Notes: a model not told the origin generated them from the letters alone. 64,000 bases of DNA from Drosophila pseudoobscura (GCF_009870125.1 NC_046683.1:61271869-61335868), one strand, 5' to 3'. Shown: positions 1 through 11,855, numbered from the stretch's first letter. Made by a program: numbers and translations.

Positions 1-95
1 CTGTCAGCGCTTGGGGCAGATTTATGAAGTGGATTTTACGTTATCGCAAGGCACCGGACAAGCCGGACACCGAAGAGTCGTCAAATACTTTTTGA
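1..95 (+). CDS. possible 3' end of a plus-strand gene entering from the left
   Basis: From base 6 a frame stays open to a TGA at 93-95 and reads about 29 residues ending in KPDTEESSNTF. It is rich in basic then acidic residues, as cytosolic C-terminal tails often are. A CAG at 5-7 could be a splice acceptor. The piece is too short to recognise a family, and it could be chance. The next 2 kb hold no continuation. Confidence 0.3.
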   Translation, partial: VSAWGRFMKWILRYRKAPDKPDTEESSNTF

Positions 96-1661
96 AAGGC
101 AGGGAAACCCGTGAATACTTGACTCCATTTTCGAGCCACTGACCATAGAAATATCAGCCCTGTGTAATCTGTATTCTGTAGATTTGAGATCGCTATCTGG
201 ATGGTAATCCAGTGCCCCCAGCAACAGCAATAAGCGAGACGAGTTTCTCTTTGTGTCTGTATCTACTATCTTTGTTATCTGCCTCTCTGTGGGAGCCTCT
301 GGCCCACACCCTCTGCCGGCAGGTCCATCTCCCATTGGGAGTGAACACAAATTGAGGAAATGAACATTTAGTGTCTGTGGCATGTGGAACGAACCACTGG
401 AGATATACATACATACACATACATATGTGGGTACACATGTACATACACATGTCGAGCTCTTGTCTATCTACGAGTATACTACGGATAGACAGTATCTAAA
501 TTGTTTGTTGCTACCTGTCTAACACTATCTGTTTAGCTTTCGCTTTCTCTCTCTCCCCTCCGAAAAAGCGTTGGGAATTTGATTTGCGCTGTTTCGGACA
601 ATTTGGGGGCCGGAGGCGCCATTTAACGCTTTTGTATTTAGGATCTTTCTAATTACCTTCTACGGGTGGCTTTCGCAGAGGCTCGAGCGGGTACAGAGGC
701 TACAGAGACCACTGGGAAGGTGGAAAAACAATAGATAATATCATTTGAATCGAAACTAAATGATTTTTACCATTGCACGTGTGACAATTTGGAATGCAAT
801 TAAATCGTTTATGTGGAGGAGGTTGCATCATTCGTTGGATTGCAATTTAAATGCCGTAGAAGTACCTATTGAGAATTCCAGATGGATGCTAGAGATATCA
901 CTCAGGGATTGTACTGGGAGAAGTTTTTGGTTTCGCCAAGGAGAAATGAGGTCACACTATCATACATATGTCTTTATAGATCTTTTCTGCCCTTGGCAAC
1001 AATACCATTGTGATATTAGTTCTGGTCTGCACAAGTTATGGATTAGTTTTGGGTATAATTTTATCTATAGAACACTTCTTGAACTCTCTACTTAGACGAT
1101 AAGGGGGACCATATGGAAATGGGCCTGCAACACGTCCCCTTGATAAGACCCACACCAATCGATTTTCCCTCGAAACTATTATCTTTTTATGGGGGGGTAT
1201 TTCGAACTAATTCTCAATTAAATGCTGTAGATTACAAGGCTTTTAATGATTCCCATTTGTCTGGGGAGTTTTCTATAGTTTTCCCTATCCATTTAAACAG
1301 ATCTTAATGGTTAATCCTTGGTTTTTTCAAAGCCACCATTAAAGCAGCGACATGTCGCCTGATAATTACTCGGGTAGAGGGCATTGTAATACTACAAATG
1401 TCCGGCCGAAAGAAAAGGGGCTCTAACCTTGGGGTTACAGCAAACAAACCAACAAACAATCGGTAGTAGCCATATCCACGATCACGTAATGTTACGTCAA
1501 TGTCGCGGGCCAACTGATCCGATCCGATCGGATCCGCTGGCGATTGCTATCGATTCAATGAGATACAGTGGGGCGGGTTAGCTACAGGTACAACGAGCCC
1601 ATTTAGCATCTTCATTTGCATGCCGGACAGGCCACTGCCAACCCACGACAGCAGGAGTAGT

Positions 1662-1702
1662 ACCCATAGCCCATAGCCCACAGCCCATAGCCCATACCCA
1701 TA
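1662..1702. repeat. CCCATAG-type tandem repeat
   Basis: About five imperfect copies of a 7-base unit (AGCCCAT). Ordinary minisatellite-like sequence in an intergenic stretch. Confidence 0.8.
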
Positions 1703-1768
1703 ATAATGCCGATTTTGATGATTTGCATATGAGTTTGGCCTGTGCTGATCCCCGAATATGGCGGTAGG

Positions 1769-1790
1769 TTCAGTTCAGTTCAGTTCAGTT
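1769..1790. repeat. (CAGTT)n microsatellite
   Basis: Four exact tandem copies of a 5-base unit, followed by a diverged copy. Confidence 0.85.
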
Positions 1791-2279
1791 AAGTGCAGTT
1801 ACGGTTCGTCTTGGTATGGTATGGGTTCACCGTTCACTTAGCCCGCTTTATAGGAACTTGAACTTGACACAGATTTTGGTTGGGCTTAGGAAGAAGTTAT
1901 GCTCATGGAAAGGGAAAACTACAGTCAAACATAGTTTCGAAGAGCTAGAATGCTCTCTTAATATACTCTAGATATAATATCTTTTGCCACCCCAATCGAT
2001 CGGTATCGTTCAACCAGCAAATTTGTACATATAACACCTTACATTTTGCATTGACAAATTCACAGACAGCCCGATGATGAAGTGTAAATTTGTACAAGCA
2101 ATAAAACAAGCTAATTTGTGTAGATCTATGTAGGTAGGTGTGACTCCTGCGTGTGAGTCTACAAGTTCAGTTCGTTGACAAGTCAAGTGGTGACCTCTCA
2201 GCGTCATGTCCGTATAAATCGAATATTGAATCAAATAGTAATCACTCTCTCTCTTTCTCTCTGCAGACCTTCCTCCACA

Positions 2280-5209
2280 ATGCCAATCAAAGATATATTG
2301 CAGCGATGCAGGCCCATACCCCTGTATGTGGTGCTGGTGCTATCGATCTGCTACTTTGTGCTCCAGCTGGCTCTCAGCCACATAACGCACGCTCTGACAC
2401 TGCTCATGGCATCGTACCACATGTTGTGCAACATATTCGCACTGGGCGGCTGCATCATAACAATTAAGGTAAGTGGAACAGGCAACCCGTTTTTGTTTTG
2501 GCTTATTTTGCTTACGATCTTTTGGCCAACGCCAGGAAGCTGTCGCGTGCTGCGGAATTAAAGCAACGACCACTCGACACCCAATCGTGTGCCTGAATCG
2601 GGTGCATTGAACCTTGATTGTGGCCGAAGCACACAAACGCATTCCAAACTCCTTTTGAATTTGGCCTGAAACTGGTTCCATTTCAAATTATAATTTATTA
2701 GCAAATTTTTGAAATATTTTCCCCCTTCCCCTCTCTATCCCTCTCTGCCTCTCTCTTCACTCGATGGTAGAGGTTCTTTTAGTTTGTGTTATCTGCACAT
2801 TCTGGCAGTGTTTTCGATTGGATTTCATGCTTATCAGTAGATTGCTGTGTAATTGCCTAGTCCGTGTGTCTAATGCCTCTGTCTACACAGATATCAGCCT
2901 GAAATTCATGGAGATACCACCGGCCAGACTGCCTTTTGTCACCCGTATTTCTGTGAAGGCATGACCAAATGGACACATGGCTCTGCAAATTTACGGAACT
3001 ACTATTTCGGCAGAAAGCGAAATGGGGCATTCAGTAAACTTCTACATGAATATCTGCATATCTGCTAGGGTTCTTTCAAGAAAGTAGATGGAATCTAAGT
3101 AATAGAGGGGTACATATGTATACCGCGTACATATATGGGAACACCCAGCCCCATCCAATAAGACGATCTCTTACCCAACTGAGATTTGCCTATAAATAAA
3201 TTTGAACTCAAGGTGACTGAGTTCATAAACAGATGGATATGATCGTTGTCAATACGATCGTTAAATATTTAACATATTATTGAATGAATGCAAATATCTA
3301 TGTATCTATCGCTGAGGTTGTGGGAAAGCGAAGCGTGCCAAGCACGTTTCGCAAAAAAAAGACACAGCGCCAGAGACCAAAACATCCAAAAAACCGCATA
3401 AAACTTGGCCTGAAACCACAGAGATACCAGAAATCGAAAGCGTCCAAAACGGACAGACAGTCGTAGGTGTGGACGGACACAGCACAGCTGTGTGGGCCGC
3501 CGGGGCCGCTGGGGCCGAGCGTATTATATAATGACAGAGAAGACCAGCGAAGCGTTAAAACAGTGGCTACCACATTTCGGGGCTGGCTCTAACGATCCAA
3601 TGACAATTGTTATGACTAGGCTTAGAAAGCATGACAATAAATGGACAATTCTATCCGATTCTATTTGAAAATCTATTAAGCCCCTCTCTTGTCTCTCTCT
3701 CTCGCTTGCAGCACAGCAAAAAGAATCAGGAAGAGCCGGCGGCCCAAGGGCAGACCAAGCTAAATGGGACCAATGGCGGTGTGGTTGTCCAACTGGGCGA
3801 GACGGAGGATCAGAAGGAGGCCAGGCGGGAGTGCCGGGAGCAGAAGCTGCGCAATACCTTCGGCTGGGCCAGAATCGATATACTCACCATGCTGATAGTG
3901 TTCATCATTCTGGCCTCGCTCTCCTTCTCGCTGGTGGTGGAGGCTCTGCAGACGCTGGTGCACATCGATCACCAGGACACGATGCACCTGCCCATACCCG
4001 TGATGATGCTGGGCTTTGTGGGTCTCATATTGAACGGGCTGACCTACCTGCTTATCGGTGGCTATACCCTGCACCAGGGCAGCTTCCTCCACTTGACGCC
4101 CGGCGGCAATGTCGTCCTCGAGCGCTCCATGTCCAGCAACATGGATCTGTCGCTGAAGCCCATGCAGCGGCAGCTGAGCAAGTCGCGGAACGATCGCCAG
4201 CTGCGCGAGGAGCTGGAGGCGGAGGTGGGCAGTGTCTACTTTGCCACCAAGCGGCAGGGTGCCGTCGAGATGTTGCGGGATGTGTCCAGCACCATTTTTG
4301 TGATCGTCTGTGCGGCCATTGTCTATGTGGCGGAGGATGAGCAGCATACGGCCAAATTTATTGATCCGGTGCTGTCCATCTTCTCGTGTATCCTTCTAAT
4401 TTCGCTCAGCTATCCCTACAGTGAGTATAAAAGCTAATAAAAGAGTGTAAGAGAACATTAAGTTAACGTTAATTTGTGTCTTTCCTTTCGCAGTGAAAGA
4501 ATCCTGCCTTATTTTGCTGCAGACCATTCCCGGCTCCATCGATCTGGAGATCTTTGAGCGGACGCTGGTCACCAAATTCCCGGAGATAGTCAGCTATCAT
4601 GATCTGCACATCTGGCAGCTGGCTGCCCATCGCTACGTGGCCACCATACACATCCAGTTCCAGAATCCCAAGCTCTACCTGAAGATCATCGAACAGGTGC
4701 GCACGTACTTCCACGATCAGGGCATCGGCGCAGTCACCATCCAGCCCGAGTTCTATCCGTCCACCAATAAGAATGCATCCGCCTCACTGGAATGCCTGAT
4801 GCAGTGCCAGGCGGCAGAGTGCATCGAAAAGGTGTGCTGTCGGGACTCACGTACGGACCTGCGTGAGATTAGCGATAGTCCAGATGGTGGCAAGTCCAAG
4901 TCTTCGCATTGCCATGGCCATGGGCATGGTCATGGTCACGGGCATGGCCATGGCAAGGGCAAGTCCGATCTGAGTGCTGTGGTTGTGGAGAAGCCCAAAG
5001 AACTGAATGCAGCCCAACTTATGAAGAGACAAGCGGCAGACGAAGCCAAGGCCAAGTCTCAGATGGAGCCGGCCACAGATCGAGCTGCATCTGAGCTGAA
5101 AACTGCCTCCAAGGCCACAGGTCCCACAGAAGACAGTCTGCCTTCGCCTCCGTCTGCCCCTGCAGCGACGAGTAGCAACGAAAAGTGCCAAGAGCCTCCC
5201 TCCCAATAG
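2280..5209 (+). CDS. ZnT77C: zinc transporter, cation diffusion facilitator (ZnT77C-like)
   Basis: SLC30/CDF-family metal transporter of 537 aa. Exons 2280-2468, 3712-4420 and 4494-5209 join in frame with GTAAGT or GTGAGT donors. The first ATG follows a strong pyrimidine tract and acceptor. Order: TM1-TM2 in exon 1 (residues about 12-62); a cytosolic loop; TM3-TM4 (about 100-175); a short loop; TM5-TM6 (about 230-298); then the CDF C-terminal metal-binding domain (DLHIWQL motif); then a tail with a Cys cluster and a Gly-His repeat (HGHGHGHGH). The family exports zinc from the cytosol or loads it into vesicles. In ZnT1 the transport site uses two HxxxD pairs; here TM2 reads HMLCN and TM5 reads EMLRD, so two of four ligands differ. 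The symbol rests on resemblance and neighbours (isoQC, VMA21, magro), so orthology is likely but not tested. Confidence 0.88.
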
Positions 5210-5745
5210 ATATATGTATATACATAGTATTAGATCAAGAATTTGACGATTTTAGCTAGTTCTTAAGTTAGTTTACGACTTTGCCATATAATTTGTTGGA
5301 GCTAATGTTTCTACGCGTGACGCTTAACTAGTTAGGACACGTGTTTGATAAGTTAGTGTAATGAATCCGCTTTTTTTTATAGGTACATTTATTGTATTGT
5401 GTATTGTGTTATGTTATGCATAATTCTAGCAGATTTACAAACGATAAATAATTAAACATACATACATACATACATCAATTTAACATGCCATTAGATGAGC
5501 AATTCTTTAGATAAATATCTATAAAAATATTTGGACATTAGTTTTGCAGGGTCACTTAAGTAGGCCTAAAGGGCCGGCCAGAATAGTCAATTAACAATAA
5601 GATCCACATGATTTCCACAGCTAATAACAATAGTTAACAACATTTTTGATATCGGACAGGTCAGATAGATAAGGCCGTCGTGTATATACTACATCTATAA
5701 ATATCATACATATTTCTGATTTGCGGGGAACTCCACAAGAGGCCC
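5210..5745. other. 3' UTR of the zinc transporter and intergenic spacer
   Basis: AT-rich sequence with ATAAATAATTAAA near 5444 and a short ACAT microsatellite at about 5456-5475. The transporter and isoQC converge here. No gene seen. Confidence 0.6.
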
Positions 5746-6887
5746 CTACTTCGCCTGGTCGCCGCCCAACAGATACTCCAACGCAAAGAGCCGTATAATT
5801 AGGGCCAGGTTGTCCGTCGTCGCATAATCAATCACACTTTCGTTATCGTCGGGCGTATGCCATACGGTGGGGAAGGGCACTGGTATCAAATGGAGAACGG
5901 GTACATTGCGCTTGAGGAACGGTATGTGGTCGTCCTCGATGAACGAGGAGCGCATGGCCTGTGACTGGAAATAGCGCGTGGGATCCCGCTGAGAAACCCC
6001 ACTGCTGGCATATCGCTCCAGCAACTCAATCTGCGCCAGACGCGTTTCCACGGACTGGAGGCGCATGTACCACGATTCTGTGTTGGCGAAGAAGCTGTAG
6101 AATGCCGGATCGGGGGCTCCCAGCAGGTCCAACAAAACAAGCATATCGATGCTATCCAGTTTTCCCTCGTGTTGCCAGCGTTTGGCCAAGTGACGGGCAC
6201 CGTAAATTGAGTCTTTGGGTCCCCACTCCTCGAAGGCCTCCTCGCCGTCGAAGAACAAAAGCATCAGACTGAGTTTGGACTTCTTGAACGGTTTTAGCTG
6301 CTCCTGCAGCACCTGGGCCAGGTTCAGCAGCATGGCACAGGGCACAGCGGAGTCAGTGGCTCCAAGAAATTCCGCCTTCGGCATATACTTGCTGTCGTAG
6401 TGGCAGGCCAGGACCAGATACCGCTCTGCGTCCGGATTCAGGGTGGCAATGATATTGTGGAAATGCAGTTGCCCCATAATGGGGGCCGTATCATGGAAGC
6501 TGTCCAGCTCCACATGCCAGTCCAGGTCTTTCAGGCTCTGCACGATGTACTGTCTCACGAGGCTGTGGTTTCCGGAGCCCACCACTCGTGGAATCAGTAT
6601 GTGGCTGATGGCTTCCCGCAAGTGGAGTTTGTTCGACAGATTGCTGTATTCCAGGAATTTTGATTCCGATAGCTTGCTCGGGTTGTACGAGGTCTGTAAC
6701 GAGAAAGAAGAGATGGTTAAAGCACAGTCAGATGGTAGGAGTGGCTTTGGGGTGGTGGCACCTGTAATCGGCCAACCAGATTGTCCGTAAGGGACACCGA
6801 GCTCTTGACCAAGGTGGCTATCAAAGCCGCCTGCACGCACAACGTCCACATATTCGGCGGTAATCGAGGCAGCTGGAGTCGCAGCAT
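5746..6887 (-). CDS. isoQC: glutaminyl-peptide cyclotransferase (isoQC-like)
   Basis: Zinc enzyme that turns N-terminal Gln (or Glu) of secreted peptides into pyroglutamate. Exon 1 is 6762-6887 and exon 2 is 5746-6693, joined across a 68-base intron, giving 357 aa. I chose the ATG at 6887 (context CAAC ATG); longer upstream readings have no ATG. A hydrophobic stretch at residues about 14-33 can be a signal peptide or anchor. M28-peptidase-like catalytic residues are visible: zinc ligands Asp in ATDSAVP, Glu in DGEEAF and His in VWHTPDD, plus the substrate loop EEWGPKDS. The family has two fly members; I call this isoQC because it sits beside the VMA21 homologue, but QC itself is not excluded. 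The gene is complete. Confidence 0.88.
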
Positions 6888-7064
6888 GTTGAACACTGAT
6901 ACCCGAATACGTGGCCGAGTAATTCCGTTTTTTTGGGGAGTGGGACTCTCGCGTCGTAGCGTTCTAACAGGTGGTTCCAATCAATAGTGCGTGCTGTTTG
7001 TTTGCCGCTGGGCGCGGTGCTGCATGGGCGCAGGTGTGTATCAGTCTGATGACTGCAGCATGTG

Positions 7065-7436
7065 TTAACGAAATAGTTGCGTGGCATCTATCACTATCAA
7101 TTTATCGTTTTTGCACTTGTTAGGGCCAATAAACAAGCCCAAATATTCTGGCCTGAACCGCGAACAGCTGTTGGCTTCTGGATTGGCAGTGTTGAACAGC
7201 GATGGACCGCGTACGCACAGACATTTGTACTTGCTGCTAGTTGAAAGAAAAGAATGTGGCTCGGAACCCATTGATCGTGAATTATATCTGACCTGTGATA
7301 TGTCGGCCAGCTCAAAGCAAGCTCCCAGGTTATAGATTTTCTTTCGCGGCTTTGCCAGCATTGTTTTGACAGCCTCCATCCAGGAATATTGGCGCACCAA
7401 ATGCCTGCCTCGATTGAGATTCAATAAACCACGCAT
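7065..7436 (-). CDS. candidate small protein with mitochondrial-presequence-like N-terminus
   Basis: An ATG at 7436 opens a frame of 123 codons ending at 7065. The first 36 residues are Arg/Lys-rich with no acidic residue except one Glu, and contain RHLVRQYS, like a mitochondrial targeting peptide. A possible 56-base intron (donor CAG|GTCAGA, acceptor after TTTCTTTCAACTAG) lies inside; splicing it would change the C-terminus to a different reading of about 86 aa. I recognise no family. It lies between isoQC and the VMA21 homologue on the same strand, so it could instead be part of the latter's 3' UTR. Confidence 0.35.
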   Translation of the reverse strand: MRGLLNLNRGRHLVRQYSWMEAVKTMLAKPRKKIYNLGACFELADISQVRYNSRSMGSEPHSFLSTSSKYKCLCVRGPSLFNTANPEANSCSRFRPEYLGLFIGPNKCKNDKLIVIDATQLFR

Positions 7437-7686
7437 TTCACTTAATAATGTCTTTTTTAATGCAAAATTAGAGACAAAAAACACTAGACAACAAAGTGGG
7501 TTGCACGTTTTTCCCGCTGCTATCGAGAGTTATGCAATAGAAAACGATTACTACACACATTTACAGGCAACTTTCCCCCTCTCTCTATCGGGCATATAAA
7601 CATTGTATGTGTATGTACAAAAGTGTTTCGTTTGACTTAATACTTTCTAGAACAAAAATGGAAATGGTGAGCGTCCTCGATGAAGC

Positions 7687-8076
7687 TTAGTCGACCTTCG
7701 ATGCCTTGGAGCCGGAGCCTCCAAAGTAGGCGCGGTAGATATACAGTCCGAGAGCAATGTGTAAGGCCACCACGGCACCGACCGCCGAGAAAATGTTAAC
7801 TTTCAACTCGCTCATCTCGAAGAAGCCATCCAAAACGACGGCCTTTAACAGAAAGAATGTGATCACAGGTAGGAACACAATAAGCATGCAATAGAAGAGC
7901 ACTGTTTTGAAAGAGCTATAGTCCTGAGAGTCCTAGAAACATAAACAAGACAAGGGTTTAGCTACCGGCAACTCCGTGGCCATTCTGTACCTTACCTCCG
8001 ACTGCTGTCTGGCCTGCTTTGAGGGGGCAGCGGCACCGGCAATGCCAGCGCTGGTTTTCTTATTTTTGTTCGTCAT
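7687..8076 (-). CDS. VMA21-like V-ATPase assembly factor
   Basis: Small ER membrane protein that chaperones assembly of the V-ATPase Vo sector. Exons 7996-8076 and 7687-7932 are joined in phase 0 (donor GTAAGG, acceptor TTTCTAG) to give 108 aa. The first 27 residues are a polar, Lys/Ala-rich head; then two membrane spans (residues about 33-55 and 68-90) and a short Lys-rich tail. In yeast VMA21 a dilysine ER-retrieval signal ends the tail; here the end is SKASKVD. Length and layout fit the family (about 100 aa, two TM). A TATCGATG (DRE-like) near 8222 may belong to its promoter. The D. melanogaster counterpart is, from memory, CG5969. Confidence 0.9.
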
Positions 8077-8428
8077 TTTTCTAAATATTTTTGAACTTAT
8101 TCCAATTGAAAATTCTGAAATTTGTGACTATTTTGATTTTGCTTTTGCCTGCCATTCGTTTTTATCATACATTTTGACAATCACATGATAATGCGATAGT
8201 TTCTACAGTTGCTTAGTTACTTATCGATGTTTCAAAGCACCCCTGTGTGTGCGAAAGTCAACAAAACGAAGAGCGAACACACTTACTTTTTTCGCTTTAA
8301 CTTTTTGATGACCGGTTTTGCTTAAACGAAATTTTATGAACAATCCAATAAAGATGATAACTTAAAGTTAGCAAGTCCTGTAGGAAACTTATGTAATAAT
8401 CGGATAAAATAATGAGTTCAGAGCTGAG

Positions 8429-8603
8429 GGTTCTAGCTATATAGTAATATTCAACAGAATATCTAAAAGGAGGAATATGATGGAACTTTAATACAAATAA
8501 CTCGTTAGTATATTTACGGTATATTTTGAATCCTGTGATGTATTTTCGGAATATTTCTGAGGGTAGTCCGTATATGTGATCGATAGGTCCGCGGTCACAC
8601 TGG
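8429..8603 (+). promoter_or_regulatory. Motif 6 / DRE-like / Motif 1 promoter inside a dispersed repeat (copy A)
   Basis: CGGTATATTTT-type elements (Ohler Motif 6), a TGATCGATAG (DRE-like) and an exact GCGGTCACACTGG (Motif 1, bound by M1BP) lie in this order about 330-450 bases before the ATG of the gene at 8931. The same stretch, from TTCTAGCTATATAGTAAT onward, recurs at 55493, 62113 and, inverted, near 27110. The promoter role is inferred from motif identity and position. Confidence 0.7.
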
Positions 8604-8930
8604 ACGCGAATCAAAACAAAGCGCACGCGGCAAAAATGTAAAACTTGCTTATTGTGGGTTTATTTTTAACAATTGCCGTCATCGCGCGTTCGTTTCGTTT
8701 GCCGTTCGTCTCGTATTTGGCTGTGTGCTCGAGCTGCTTGCGTGTGTTAATTAAATTTATTTCAGCATTTTGCAATGCGCGTATTTGCTTTTGCGGCAAT
8801 TAACTGTATACCAAAAAATCCATCGTCGACTGCAGTTTGCCGCGCGACCGAGTACAGTTAGGACGCCATTCCGTTCTGTTCCCTCTCATATATTCTTGGT
8901 AAATTTCCACTGCGCGCGTCCGTCATCAGC

Positions 8931-11855
8931 ATGGTGTTGACAAATTTCGAGTGCTGGGCACATGCAGACTCGGCGGGCCCGACTGCCGCCAATTTCGAAA
9001 CCACGCAGATGCGACAAACCTTGGATCCATTCAATCCACGTGCAGTCTCTTACACTGTCGCCCCCTCTGTCGACGCTGCCGGTGGCGGCTATGCGTTCAA
9101 TGATGCAAACAACAATGAGCAGCCCATGGATGCTGCCGTCGCCGCGTCTGTAGCACGCTGCAAAAAGCGTTGTAACGGGAACGAGCCATCCGAGGACGGG
9201 GATAACCCGATGTACACCAAGCGCTGCCGCTTCGACCATGTGGATCTGGCGGCCCAGTATTGTAATGGTAAGTAAATTTCATATAACAACCGAAATGTGT
9301 ATATTTAATGAGCAGTTTTGGCTTAACCTTGACATTTAATTGCCGTTGCGTGAAATTTTTTGTGAATTTCGTTACAAAATCAGCGGGGGGCTGACCTCAC
9401 CGCCTAATGTTGACTTGGTTGCTCTGACCTGGCTTATCAGTCATTATTTAGAGCGTTTTCCGTGGGTACAGCTCTCTGTTCAAAGAGCCGATAAGCACTT
9501 GCGAGACGGCTAAAATCCGCGCGACAATAATTAAAACGCCGTGGCACCGCGCTGAGATGGTGGAGGAGTGGGAATAGTCGAAGGGGCAGCCAAATGTTGC
9601 AACTTGTTGTGCACCTAATCAATCTATAATCGGTTTATACAACAAAAGAGGCGAGACGCAAAATGTGTATCTAAAAGGTGTATATCTAAAACGTGAAAAT
9701 CAATATAAATGTGGTATATCATATGTGTAGACTTCTTATAAAGCGTTAACCGCATTTATGGTTTCAATGAACAACTGACTGGATAAATGAATTGACATAT
9801 CAATTTAAGTGGGCTTAAATGTCTATCTACTGCAAAAATATTACCCAAGAGTCTATCTCAGTGTTAGATAGCTTGATTCGACAGTTGCGTAGTCGCAATA
9901 TTTGGTCATTATTTTAATGATGAATGAACTTTTCGGCATCTCGTTTAAAGGCATCTTGTTTAACCTAAGGTACAGTTCCCCTGTGGGGACGGGGTCCTAA
10001 CATTCCACCCTAACCGTTATCATAACCACAAACACGCATACAAATACAAATACAAAGCGACTCAGCGATAAGAAATGACATCGTCTCTGCCAGCGTCGCT
10101 GTCAACGCCGCTTGCATCGGCTATAAATAAACGAACGGTAATTGGGGCAACTATCGGCTCTCGTCGACAGAGCAGCGGCAGAGCAAGGTGTACCTATACA
10201 AGGTGAGGCGAGGAGTTCCCGCTCTTCGAGTCGCATAGTCTCTCACGACTGCAGCGACACAACAATATATGCGACTATTGTGGGAGCGCTCTCTGGAAAT
10301 GCCTAACCTCATGCAGTACACCTTGCGAGAGAGCCGCAGGTGACATAACTATCGATATCGGCAACGTGTTGCGCCTGCATTAACGCTTATTACTATACCG
10401 TTTTTGCCTCTCGCCTTACAGATTTCTTTTCCCTGCCTGCCACACAAATAATTGGAACACAGGCCTGCTTAATGGATTACGAGATGCAGGCCAGCGGTGG
10501 TGGCGCTGGAGCTGGAGCTGGAGGCATGATGATGGAAGCAGAGGCCCAGCAGCAGCAACAACAACAACGGCTACAGCAGCATTTTCAAGGTCATTTGCAT
10601 CGCGCTAACCGTGATGTGAGTCGTTGCATGATGTCGCACATGATTTAGAGATCTTTCACACAATATAAATAATGATAAATGTATATAACACCCACTCACA
10701 TACTCTCCCAAAAGCAACGCACATGCAAAAGAAACACATGCAACAATTCACCAAACGACGCGTTTCTCTCTTTGATGAATCCACAAAATTTTCAATATTA
10801 CTTATAAGAAAAACTCACACAAAAATACACACACACAAGGAAACGCAATGCCAGACCAAAAAGGGAAATTGTAAAAATAGCAAACGAATCAATTGATCAA
10901 TCAATAAATATTCCAAATGAACGGTTGTACGCATATGTATGTCTGTACAACCCATTGTACAAATCTAAAGAAAATAGTATTGAAAGATCGTTGGAGAGTA
11001 CCTGTACTTAATATGCAAATGTCAAGCAATACAATACTTAATTAACTTGAAAGACCTAAAACCAAACTAAGAGAAGCTATGCAATCAGCTAACACAGAAG
11101 CAATATGTATATGTATACTTAAGACCGTGCTGTAAACTGCTTGAAGCGATTGCTCAGACCCTTTACAAAGTGTTGGACGTACATATTTAGCATCTAAGCA
11201 ACTATCACTTCAAGATTCAAATTTTGTGAACCAATTCGCTGTTCCATAAATGTAGTTTAAGCTTTAGTGTAAGCTCAATCACCATATGTTCAAGATACGT
11301 ACGATGTTTTCAATACGATGCAAACGTTGTGGATTTTAACGTATTACCCGATCAATTACCATGTTTCCTTCGGTTTTGTAATGGATATTTTACATGCATT
11401 GGAATGGAAATGAAATATTATTACCTTAATACAATCCTTTTGATTTTGATGATCTATTCTCATGTTTGCAAAGAAATGGCAGAAATATTATTGGGAATAT
11501 AAAATAATTGTAGCACAGTGTAATACAAATGCTGGAGAGAGACACTTTGTGAAAGATCTAAAGGGCAAACGTGGCAAAGCAGAGCAATGAAAATCAAAGT
11601 GAAAAATCGAAAAACTGATGGACTCTCTCCACTCTTTGCTCGTTTACAGACCCCATAGAGAAAGAGCAGCAGCTGAAGCTGTACACACGACTACCCGAGC
11701 AGCATATATCCAGAAAAGTTATTGCACAGCCTCTCACGAAAGCTCGGGCAAATTCCAGTGAAGCTGAGGCGGACCTGTATATAGGCACGCATGGCGGTTG
11801 TCTGCATCACTACGAAAAGCTGGGCGGGTCAGAGCAGGAGGAGTTTGATATCTGA
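8931..11855 (+). CDS. unrecognised nuclear-looking protein with alternative middle exon
   Basis: I do not recognise the family. Exon 1 (8931-9267) and exon 3 (11650-11855) join in frame (phase 1) to give 180 aa with no TM or signal peptide. Exon 1 carries two basic, Cys-containing patches (RCKKRC, YTKRCRF); exon 3 carries LYTRLPEQHISRK and ends SEQEEFDI. A middle exon (10422-10615) is also bounded by good sites and continues the exon 1 frame; it encodes a Gly/Ala run, a Met run and a poly-Gln. Its exit phase with the strong GTGAGT donor puts a TAG three codons into exon 3, giving a different, truncated product. A weaker donor at 10611 would keep the frame. A TATA box at 10122 and a donor after 10202 suggest a second first exon, feeding the exon 2 ATG at about 10473. 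Alternative products are therefore likely. Confidence 0.7.
10122..10129 (+). promoter_or_regulatory. internal TATA box, candidate second promoter
   Basis: GGCTATAAATAAACG sits in the first intron of the gene starting at 8931. About 75 bases downstream comes ATACAAG|GTGAGG, a good splice donor, which could join the exon at 10422. That would give a transcript whose first ATG lies in exon 2. Confidence 0.45.

Larger units (their letters stand above)
96..2279. other. intergenic and 5' flank of the zinc transporter, no gene seen
   Basis: No supported coding sequence. The longest plus-strand frame (760-1095) starts at an ATG but has no recognisable domain and no splice partners. Two short tandem repeats lie at 1662-1702 and 1769-1790. 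A pyrimidine tract ending in CTGCAG near 2266 is the acceptor just before the transporter start codon, so at least one 5' non-coding exon of that gene must lie in this stretch. I could not place its promoter. Confidence 0.5.

Noticed and set aside
760-1095. 111-codon plus-strand open frame upstream of the zinc transporter
   Set aside because: Real ATG but no domain, no splicing partner and AT-biased codons like the non-coding flanks.
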